This document shows, in pieces, positions 1 through 5,582 of a stretch of DNA of 7,428 nucleotides. A model generated the notes under the pieces. The model saw only the letters and a program-made list of their open reading frames with translations. It had not been told where the DNA came from and ran no database searches. Position 1 is the stretch's first letter. Every line of letters begins with the position of its first letter. The DNA comes from DASSNR01 sp036278935 (GTDB taxonomy: Bacteria; Gemmatimonadota; Gemmatimonadetes; Gemmatimonadales; Gemmatimonadaceae), in the NCBI GenBank assembly GCA_036278935.1, contig DASUKA010000032.1:1-7428 (forward strand). The letters are read 5' to 3'. The position numbers and the translations under genes were made by a program.

Positions 1-613
1 GTTTCCGGTACTTGTACGTGTCTGGCGAGAAGTAGTCGACAACCCAGTTGCGAACGGCGGGCCGGGATGCAAGATCATTGGCCAGAGCGGCGACGTCTTC
101 CGTGGTCAGGTACGGTATCACGCCTTCGGTGAGGACGAGGATGTGCCGCGACCGCGCCCCGAGCTCGGCGAAGAGCGACTCGCGCGCCGGGCGATCGGCG
201 AGATCGAGCGGCACGCGTTCCAGCCGACACACGGGGCGCTCATCCGACAGCAGGCTCTCCTTGTACCCGATGACCTTGGGATAATCCACCTCGATCCACC
301 GCAAGGCAGGGGGGAGCTGGAGCCGGTAGGGGCGCGTATCCAGCCCGGCGCCGAGGTTGAGGATGGCGTCCGCGCCCTGCGCGACGGCGCGCTCGATGAA
401 CCCATCGACGATGCAGGTGCGGATGGCCACCGACCAGCTGGAGGCGAGCACGGTCCCCGCCAGACTCGCGATGATCTCGCGGCCGTGCTCGCCGGCCAAC
501 CGGCCGGCCAGCGGATCATGGAACAGCGCATCGGGGCGCTCGCTCTCGATCGCTCGCTGCGCGGCAATCATGAAGGCGGTGTCGGAGACGTCGCTGATCG
601 GGGGAGCGGGCAC
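1..613 (-). CDS. Class I SAM-dependent methyltransferase, LCM/PPM2-like (3' end beyond window)
   Basis: The frame read down from 613 is open to the left edge for 204 codons. It encodes the N-terminal and central part of a leucine carboxyl methyltransferase-family enzyme, which transfers a methyl group from S-adenosylmethionine to an unidentified acceptor; bacterial members are often tied to secondary metabolism. Visible signatures are the N-terminal SDVSDTAFMIAAQRA (residues 7-21), FHDPLAGRLAG (31-41), SAM-binding motif I NLGAGLDTRPYRL (86-98), the acidic EVDYPK (108-113), LDLAD (136-140, expected to contact adenine) and LTEGVIPYL (161-169). The start is GTG at 611-613: an in-frame TGA lies three codons upstream, and the only nearby ATG (codon 15) sits inside the conserved TAFMIA motif. 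No clear Shine-Dalgarno precedes it. Family members are usually about 270-300 residues, so roughly 70-100 C-terminal residues are missing. Family assignment is firm; the substrate is unknown. Confidence 0.9.
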   Translation of the reverse strand, partial: MPAPPISDVSDTAFMIAAQRAIESERPDALFHDPLAGRLAGEHGREIIASLAGTVLASSWSVAIRTCIVDGFIERAVAQGADAILNLGAGLDTRPYRLQLPPALRWIEVDYPKVIGYKESLLSDERPVCRLERVPLDLADRPARESLFAELGARSRHILVLTEGVIPYLTTEDVAALANDLASRPAVRNWVVDYFSPDTYKYRK

Positions 614-666
614 GGGCGGTCAGGTGGCGGAGCAGGGTCGGGTCATATGGAATGGCGCGGGGTCCT

Positions 667-711
667 GGGGTCAGGTCTTGAACCGTGACTCACGGTTCAA
701 GACCTGACCCC
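667..711. repeat. 45-bp palindrome, REP/RAYT-like candidate
   Basis: Two perfectly complementary 22-bp arms (667-688 and 690-711) are separated by the single base 689. The left arm begins GGGGTCAGGTCTTGAACC and the right arm ends with its complement GGTTCAAGACCTGACCCC. Complementarity stops at both outer edges (T666 against C712). There is no T-tract on either side, so it is not a canonical intrinsic terminator, although the hairpin could slow polymerase or protect a 3' end. It lies 126 bp past the stop of the permease at 837 and 53 bp upstream of the methyltransferase start, both on the minus strand. From general knowledge, arms of the GGGGTCAGGTCTTGA kind recur in environmental bacteria next to REP-associated tyrosine transposases (RAYT, Y1 family). 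That link is recalled, not tested here. No transposase gene is in the window. Confidence 0.75.
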
Positions 712-836
712 CAATACCATACACAGACGCGCGGGCACACACCGTACCCCATCGCGGGGCGCGCGGTTCAGGAGCGGGGCGCAGGGGAACGTAGTTCGCC
801 CGCCAGGACGAGCGATCTCCGATCGGCCAGACGCCG

Positions 837-3287
837 CTACTCGCTCCTGAGTGCCACGGTCGGGTCCACTCGAGTCGCGCGGCGGGCCGGAAGCCAGCAG
901 GCGAGCAGCGCGACGCCGCCGAGGATCACGGCCACGCTCGCGAGCGTCCAGGGATCGGTGGGCGTCACGCCGTAGAGTTGCGATGCGAGCAGCCGCGTGG
1001 CCGCGACCGATCCGCCCAGTCCGAGTAGAATGCCGAGGCCGGCGAGAAGCAATGCCTGGCGGAGCACCAACCGAAGCACGTCGCGCGGCCGCGCCCCGAG
1101 CGCCATGCGGATTCCGATCTCGCGCGTGCGTTGCGCGACCGCGTAGGCCATGAGCCCGTAGATGCCGATCGCCGCCAGCAGCAGCGCGCTGAGCGCGAAG
1201 ACGGAAAGCAACGACGTGTTGAAGCGCTGCGTGCTCAGACCGCTGGCAAAATCATCCTCCATGATGCGAAAGCCGGCATTGCCCCCGGCCATGGGGATGG
1301 CAGGCTCGACGCCTAGGAGAGCACGCCGGAGCGCCGGAATCATCTGCGCGGGGTCGCCTACAGTGCGGACGATGAGCGCCATGTGCGTCCACGGGTTCGC
1401 CGTGTACGGCACGAAGATCACAGGACGCGGCGGCTCGCCAGCCCCGTCGTTCTGGACATCATTGGCCACGCCCACCACTGTTGCGTGGATCGGCTGACCG
1501 AAGTCCGCACGCCCTTGTGCCGACTTGAACACCGTCACGTGCTGCCCCAGCGGGCTCTCGTCCCGCCAGTACAGACGCGCGAATGCGGCGTTCACAATGG
1601 CCACGGCGACGGCGGACGACAGCTCCGCCTGGGTGAACTCGCGGCCCAGGCGGAAGGGGATATCCGCGGTGCGGAAGTACCCGCGGGAGATGGTGCGGAA
1701 GATCGCGCCGCGATTGCCCCATTCGCCGTACGGTGTTTTCCCATTCACCTCCACGCGTGAGGGCACGCCACCGCCGCCCGGCGGAAAGTTCGACAGCGCC
1801 ACCTGTGCGACGCCAGGTACCGCGCGCACCGCATCGGCCAGTCGCGCATACAGCGCGGCCGCTTGCTCCGCACCATCGTAGCGCGGCGACGGCGGCGTGA
1901 CATCGAAGGTCACCAGGTGCACCGGGTTGAAGCCCGGCTTTACGCGCTCCAACCGCCACACGCTCTGAATGAGGAGCCCTGCCCCCACCACGAGCACGAG
2001 TGCCAGCGCGATCTCCGCGGTCACGAGCGCTCCGCGCATCCGCTGGTGGCCGTATCCGCGCCCCGCGCCGAAGCTCCCTTCCTTGAGCGCGTTGACGAGA
2101 TCGGGTGCGGCCGCCCGTAGCGCCGGCACGAGCCCCACGAGCAACGCTGTCAGCAGCGACACGCCGAGCGCGAAGGCGACCACGTGTCCGTCGAGCGAGA
2201 CGTCGGCCATTCGCGGCAGCACGTACGGTGCCGTGCGTCGCAGCAACCGCACGCCGGCCATGCCGCCAAGAAGCCCGAGCGCTCCGCCAGCCAGTGCCAC
2301 CAGCGCGCTCTCGGTGAGTAGCTGGCGCACGACGCGGAAGCGGCCGGCCCCGAGCGCCGAGCGGATGGCGATCTCCCTCGTGCGCATGGCAGCACGCGCG
2401 AGCGACAGACCGGCGACGTTGGCGCAGGCAATGAGCAGCACGAGTACCACGACGCCCTGGAGCATCAAGAGCCTGGGGCGCACGTCGCCCAGGATCAGGC
2501 TGCTGATCGGCTGCGCGTCGATGAGTGTCCACTTCGCGTTCGCCTTGGGGTACGCGGTAGCGAGCCGCCGCGCGATGCCGGCGAGCTCGGCCGTCGCCCG
2601 TGTGAGCGAGACGTTCGCATGCAACCGGCCGATCAGCGCACCGTCGGCGTGAAAGTCACGCTCCGCGAGCGCGCGATCGGTGCCGGCAATGGCGGCGATC
2701 GGGATCCAGAGGTCCGCCCACGCGGGATAGCCGGCTTCGCGCGGCATGACGCCGATGATCGTGTACGACCGCGACCCGAGGGTAATGGTGCGGCCAACGG
2801 CGGAGGAGTCGCCCCCGAAGCGCTGCATCCAGAAGTGATGCGTGAGGACGGCCGCGGTGGCGTGGCCCGGCTGCTCTTCCTCAGCGAGGAAGGCGCGCCC
2901 GAGTACCGGGCGCGCACCGAGCACCGAAAGAAAGCGCGGCGACACGTAGGCGACGAGCACGTTCTCCACGCCGTCCCGTCCCTGCATGGGTTCGCGGCGG
3001 CCGCGCGTGTAGGCGAGGTCGATGGTCGCGGCCTGATGCTGCCAGTCGAGGAAGTTGGGATACGAGGGGAGGCGTGTCCCGCCGGTCTCGCTGCGCTCGA
3101 GGAGAAAAAAGAGCCGCTCCTGCTCGGCGAACGGCAGCGGGTGCAGCAACACCCCGTTGATGATGCTGAAGACAGCCATCGTGGCGCCGATCCCGAGGGT
3201 GAGCGTGAGCACGGCGACGAGCGTGAAGCTGGGGCTCTTGCGGAGGGTTCGGATTGCGTAGCGTAGATCGTGCAACAGGATATCCAT
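837..3287 (-). CDS. ADOP-type FtsX/MacB-like ABC permease (complete)
   Basis: This is a complete 816-residue inner-membrane permease with the duplicated architecture of ADOP proteins, where two MacB-like permease units are fused head to tail. It opens with MDILLHDLRYAIRTLRKSP, typical of the family. In order: TM1 (about 22-46), a first MacB periplasmic core (50-245), then an FtsX unit with TMs near 275-297, 324-347 and 368-392 and the cytoplasmic motif TREIAIRSALGA (303-314). The second copy has a TM at 419-442, a second periplasmic core (455-670) and an FtsX unit with TMs near 693-717, 741-765 and 783-803, with TREIGIRMALGA (721-732). It ends in the family's RATRVDPTVALR (803-814). The ATG is preceded by a G-rich stretch (GGGGGGAAATCGT) that can serve as the ribosome site. 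MacB relatives work mechanically with a cytoplasmic ATPase to move substrates across the envelope. No ATPase is encoded nearby, as is usual for this family, and the cargo is unknown. Confidence 0.93.
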   Translation of the reverse strand: MDILLHDLRYAIRTLRKSPSFTLVAVLTLTLGIGATMAVFSIINGVLLHPLPFAEQERLFFLLERSETGGTRLPSYPNFLDWQHQAATIDLAYTRGRREPMQGRDGVENVLVAYVSPRFLSVLGARPVLGRAFLAEEEQPGHATAAVLTHHFWMQRFGGDSSAVGRTITLGSRSYTIIGVMPREAGYPAWADLWIPIAAIAGTDRALAERDFHADGALIGRLHANVSLTRATAELAGIARRLATAYPKANAKWTLIDAQPISSLILGDVRPRLLMLQGVVVLVLLIACANVAGLSLARAAMRTREIAIRSALGAGRFRVVRQLLTESALVALAGGALGLLGGMAGVRLLRRTAPYVLPRMADVSLDGHVVAFALGVSLLTALLVGLVPALRAAAPDLVNALKEGSFGAGRGYGHQRMRGALVTAEIALALVLVVGAGLLIQSVWRLERVKPGFNPVHLVTFDVTPPSPRYDGAEQAAALYARLADAVRAVPGVAQVALSNFPPGGGGVPSRVEVNGKTPYGEWGNRGAIFRTISRGYFRTADIPFRLGREFTQAELSSAVAVAIVNAAFARLYWRDESPLGQHVTVFKSAQGRADFGQPIHATVVGVANDVQNDGAGEPPRPVIFVPYTANPWTHMALIVRTVGDPAQMIPALRRALLGVEPAIPMAGGNAGFRIMEDDFASGLSTQRFNTSLLSVFALSALLLAAIGIYGLMAYAVAQRTREIGIRMALGARPRDVLRLVLRQALLLAGLGILLGLGGSVAATRLLASQLYGVTPTDPWTLASVAVILGGVALLACWLPARRATRVDPTVALRSE

Positions 3288-3380
3288 ACGATTTCCCCCC
3301 TCGTGGACGCTGATGAGCTGCCTATGGCATGAACCGCATCATGCGGGGAACGGTCACATCGGTCACGTACGAATCGAGAA
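3288..3380. promoter_or_regulatory. Divergent intergenic region with operator-like repeats
   Basis: These 93 bp separate the starts of the permease (minus) and the flavoprotein (plus), so they should contain promoters for both. Two small repeats are visible. One is an inverted repeat CCGCAT-C-ATGCGG at 3334-3346 (6-bp arms around one base). The other is a tandem direct repeat CGGTCACAT/CGGTCACGT at 3351-3368 (8 of 9 bases identical). Either could bind a regulator acting on one or both genes, but both are short and could be chance. No convincing -35/-10 pair was found on either strand. The G-run at 3291-3298 reads as a Shine-Dalgarno for the minus-strand permease. Confidence 0.4.
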
Positions 3381-4481
3381 ATGGCGGCCCATTCGTCCAT
3401 CATCAACGGTGAATCGTTCGATACCATCATCATCGGCGCTGGACAGGCGGGTCTGGCGACCGGCCATTACCTGGCGGCACGCGATCGCGGCTTCGTCATT
3501 CTCGACGGGGCGTCGCGGATCGGAGACAGTTGGCGCGAGCGATGGGACTCGCTGCGCCTCTTCACCACGGCGGCGCACGATGGGCTGCCCGGCATGCCGT
3601 TCCCGCCGCCGGCGCAACATCTTCCGGACAAGGATGAGGTGGCCGATTATCTGGAAGAGTACGCGCAGCGCTTCAACTTGCCTCTCCGACTCAACGCGCA
3701 CGTCGATCTGCTGACGTGGAACGGCGAGCGCTACATAGTGCACGTGGGTGAGCGCCGGCTGGCGGCGCTCAATACGGTGGTCGCGACCGGGTCGTTCCAA
3801 CGGCCGCGCACGCCGGCAGTGGCCGCGCGGCTCTCGCCACAACTGTACCAATTGCACTCCAGCCAGTACAGAAATCCATCCGCTCTTCCGGCAGGCCCGG
3901 TGCTCGTTGTCGGCGCTGGAAACTCCGGCGTGCAGATCGCGCTCGAGCTCGCCCGGAGCCGTCACGTGTGGCTCGCCGGGCGCACGAGGAGCCATATCCC
4001 ACGCCGGCTGCTCGGCCGGGACGTCTTTGATTGGCTCTGGCCGCTGATGGCGCGCATTCCGCTCGACTCGCTCGTGGGACGTGTGCTCCGTACGCGCATG
4101 CGCCGGGGCGATCTGCTCGTCGGAAATCCGGCATCCGAGATGGCACGGGAGGGCATCGTGCGCGTGGGTCGCTTGACGGAGGAGCGCGGGGGACTTCCCG
4201 TCTGCGGCGGGGTGGTGATCGAGCCCCGGGTTGTGCTCTGGTGCACCGGCTTCGAGTCGGGCTATCGCTGGATCAAACTCCCGGTGCTGGACGGGGCCGG
4301 AGCCCCGAGACACCACGGCGGTGTCGCCCTCGACTCGCCGGGGTTGTATTTCATGGGGCTGCGCTTCCAGCGCCGCCTGACCTCCTCGCTGCTGGGCGGC
4401 GTGGGCGAGGATGCAAAGTTCATCACAGAGCGGATCTCACAGGAGCGTGGGTTGCGGCAGGTGAGCGCCCGGCCGCATTGA
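3381..4481 (+). CDS. FAD/NAD(P)H-dependent monooxygenase-like flavoprotein (CzcO/FMO type)
   Basis: This 366-residue protein has the two-dinucleotide-binding fold of flavin-containing monooxygenases and CzcO/TrkA-like oxidoreductases. It shows an N-terminal FAD-binding strand and GAGQAGLATG (19-28), then GDSWRERWDSLRLF (48-61) as in CzcO-type proteins. The first ATG-type motif is VVATGSF (133-139), a degenerate FMO-like stretch is LHSSQYRNP (158-166), and the NAD(P)H-binding motif is GAGNSG (178-183). WCTGF (287-291) corresponds to the C-terminal ATG motif. Such enzymes use NADPH and O2 to oxygenate soft nucleophiles or ketones, or act as plain oxidoreductases; the substrate cannot be read from sequence. 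No signal peptide is evident, so it is probably cytoplasmic. ATG 3381 is the first possible start after an in-frame TGA at 3330-3332. Its Shine-Dalgarno is weak (GAG only 2 nt away). It is transcribed away from the permease and towards the ureohydrolase, so it is probably a single-gene unit. Confidence 0.88.
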   Translation: MAAHSSIINGESFDTIIIGAGQAGLATGHYLAARDRGFVILDGASRIGDSWRERWDSLRLFTTAAHDGLPGMPFPPPAQHLPDKDEVADYLEEYAQRFNLPLRLNAHVDLLTWNGERYIVHVGERRLAALNTVVATGSFQRPRTPAVAARLSPQLYQLHSSQYRNPSALPAGPVLVVGAGNSGVQIALELARSRHVWLAGRTRSHIPRRLLGRDVFDWLWPLMARIPLDSLVGRVLRTRMRRGDLLVGNPASEMAREGIVRVGRLTEERGGLPVCGGVVIEPRVVLWCTGFESGYRWIKLPVLDGAGAPRHHGGVALDSPGLYFMGLRFQRRLTSSLLGGVGEDAKFITERISQERGLRQVSARPH

Positions 4482-4490
4482 GATCGCCGG

Positions 4491-4526
4491 AGAAGCGCGG
4501 GAGCAAGCGGGGAGAGCGGCGCTTCT
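4491..4526 (+). terminator. Weak hairpin after the flavoprotein gene
   Basis: Perfect 8-bp arms AGAAGCGC (4491-4498) and GCGCTTCT (4519-4526) flank a 20-nt loop, starting 10 nt after the flavoprotein stop codon in the 148-bp gap between convergent genes. The position suits a transcription end point. The loop is large and no T-tract follows, so intrinsic termination is doubtful. Nothing else recognisable is in the rest of the gap (4527-4629), and no clear terminator for the minus-strand ureohydrolase was found there. Confidence 0.3.
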
Positions 4527-4629
4527 GCATCCGCAGGGGCATAGCAGTCGCGAGCTGCGAGATCGAAGTGGCACTATGGCTCCCGACCTGGTTCCGCTGT
4601 CTCCCGCGTGCGCCAATCCACACGCGTCC

Positions 4630-5436
4630 CTACGTTCGCTGCGCGGCCATGACCCCGATCAATTCCCGCACGAGCTTGGCCGCAACCATCGCGGTCATGC
4701 CGTTGACGTCCCGGGATGGATTGAGCTCGACCACGTCGGCGCCGACGATCGTCCCAGGCGCGCGCTGAATGACCGAGAGAATGTCGCGAACCGAGAGCCC
4801 GCCCGGTTCGTGGTGTGACACGCCGGGGGCGAACGCCGGATCGAGCGCATCGAGATCGAGGGAGACATAGGTGGGCCCCTCGGGCAAGGCGATGCTGGCG
4901 TGCTGGAACTGCGCGGCATGAATGACCTCGACGCCGAACCGCTCAGCCTGCGAGCGCTGATGCGCGGTCATCGTGCGAATCCCGATCTGGATGACCCGCG
5001 CCGCGCCGCGCGCTTCCATGATGCGAGCGAACGGACTGGCGTGCGAGAACGGGTTGCCCTCGAAATCGTCGTACAGGTCCGGGTGCGCATCGAAATGCAG
5101 AATGGCGAGGTCGGGATAGTGCGGAGCGTAGGCGCGGACGATCGGCCAGGTGATCGAATGATCGCCACCAATGGTGAGGACCCGCCGCCCCCGCGCGAGC
5201 TGGGCCGCCACGGCGGCGGATATGGCCACATGATCCGATGGCCGATTCGCGAGTGGCAGGTCGCCGACGTCGAAGAGCAGGCCGGGTGCGGCGATATCGA
5301 CGCCGTTCTCGGAGAAGGAGTTCGCCGAGGGACTGTGGAGCGCCGCGCGCACGGCGGCGGGTGCGGCGGCACAGCCGGCCAGGTAGGAAGAGTTGCAATC
5401 GCTTGGTGCGCCGATGAGCGCGATGGTGTTGTCCAC
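4630..5436 (-). CDS. Ureohydrolase: arginase/agmatinase family, plant-arginase-like
   Basis: This 268-residue enzyme belongs to the binuclear manganese ureohydrolases, which cleave a guanidino group to release urea (arginine to ornithine, or agmatine to putrescine). All metal ligands are present: His93 in GGDHS, Asp116, His118 and Asp120 in HFDAHPDLYD, and Asp194 and Asp196 in SLDLDALDP. The likely catalytic or substrate residues are His132 in FSHASPFARIME and Glu237 in ADVVELNP. The motifs DAHPDLYDDFEGN, SHASPFARIME, APGVSHHEPGGLS and DVNGMTAMVAAKLVREL recall plant arginases more than classical E. coli agmatinase, although bacterial homologues are usually labelled agmatinase, so the substrate is left open. 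The start is GTG (5434-5436): an in-frame TGA lies two codons upstream, and GGGAGGTGA is well placed before it. Length is slightly under the usual 290-340 because the N-terminus is short. The active site looks complete. The protein is presumably cytoplasmic. Confidence 0.9.
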   Translation of the reverse strand: MDNTIALIGAPSDCNSSYLAGCAAAPAAVRAALHSPSANSFSENGVDIAAPGLLFDVGDLPLANRPSDHVAISAAVAAQLARGRRVLTIGGDHSITWPIVRAYAPHYPDLAILHFDAHPDLYDDFEGNPFSHASPFARIMEARGAARVIQIGIRTMTAHQRSQAERFGVEVIHAAQFQHASIALPEGPTYVSLDLDALDPAFAPGVSHHEPGGLSVRDILSVIQRAPGTIVGADVVELNPSRDVNGMTAMVAAKLVRELIGVMAAQRT

Positions 5437-5439
5437 CGG

Positions 5440-5448
5440 TCACCTCCC
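5440..5448 (-). promoter_or_regulatory. Strong Shine-Dalgarno fixing the GTG start of the ureohydrolase
   Basis: On the minus strand this reads GGGAGGTGA, with GGAGG six bases before the GTG at 5436. The TGA within it is in frame with the ureohydrolase, so no upstream start is possible and the GTG start is well supported. It is the strongest ribosome-binding site in the window. Confidence 0.75.
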
Positions 5449-5478
5449 GGCGGACTTGATCGTGGCGGACTTGGTCAT
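5440..5478 (-). other. Possible 12-codon leader ORF before the ureohydrolase
   Basis: An ATG at 5476-5478 opens a 12-residue ORF, MTKSATIKSAGR, whose TGA lies inside the downstream Shine-Dalgarno, leaving only 3 bases before the ureohydrolase GTG in the same frame. It contains a 10-bp direct repeat (GGCGGACTTG on the plus strand at 5449-5458 and 5464-5473), which gives the duplicated KSA. This layout would allow translational coupling or leader-peptide control. However, the ATG has no clear Shine-Dalgarno of its own, and the predicted promoter would place the transcript start almost on it. It may be chance. Confidence 0.2.
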
Positions 5479-5485
5479 GGTGGTG

Positions 5486-5513
5486 AATCTATCAGGTGAG
5501 ATTCGATTGAAAA
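5486..5513 (-). promoter_or_regulatory. Candidate sigma-70 promoter for the ureohydrolase
   Basis: On the minus strand TTTTCA (5508-5513) and TAGATT (5486-5491) are separated by 16 bases, each matching 4 of 6 consensus positions. The implied transcript start is near 5479, about 43 nt before the GTG. The inverted repeat at 5495-5529 covers the -35 box and most of the spacer, which would fit repression by a bound regulator. The match is modest and the housekeeping consensus of this phylum is uncertain. Confidence 0.25.
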
Positions 5514-5529
5514 CCAATCGAGTCTCACC
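5495..5529. repeat. Inverted repeat with 15-bp arms upstream of the ureohydrolase
   Basis: Arms 5495-5509 (GGTGAGATTCGATTG) and 5515-5529 (CAATCGAGTCTCACC) are complementary at 14 of 15 positions around a 5-base AAAAC spacer. The one exception, T5502 against G5522, is a G-U pair in plus-strand RNA and an A-C mismatch in minus-strand RNA. It sits 53 bp after the stop of the permease at 5583 and 58 bp before the ureohydrolase GTG. It could be an operator over the ureohydrolase promoter, or a terminator hairpin for the upstream permease. No T-run follows on the minus strand (TGATAGATT), which weakens the terminator reading. Confidence 0.65.
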
Positions 5530-5582
5530 CGATGGACTTGCATCCGGTCCGTGCTCGCACGTCGAGTCCTGCATGCGATGCG

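Noticed and set aside
118..567. 149-codon minus-strand ORF and 181-codon plus-strand ORF (143-688) over the methyltransferase
   Set aside because: Both are low-complexity shadow frames. The real frame, running from 613 to the left edge, shows the full set of methyltransferase motifs.
738..760. Small hairpin CCCC-ATCGC-GGGG downstream of the first permease as a terminator
   Set aside because: A 4-bp stem without a T-tract is expected by chance at this GC content.
1459..2532. 357-codon minus-strand ORF inside the first permease
   Set aside because: It overlaps the permease on the same strand in another frame. Its Arg/Ala/Gly-rich composition is typical of out-of-frame reading of high-GC DNA and it has no recognisable motif.
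3363..4316. 317-codon ORF antisense to the flavoprotein
   Set aside because: It lies opposite a gene with clear FAD and NAD(P)H motifs. It has no family signature and is rich in Arg, His and Pro, as expected for a GC-rich shadow frame.
4031..4768. 245-codon plus-strand ORF spanning the flavoprotein end and the ureohydrolase end
   Set aside because: It crosses two well-supported genes out of frame and has no recognisable domain.
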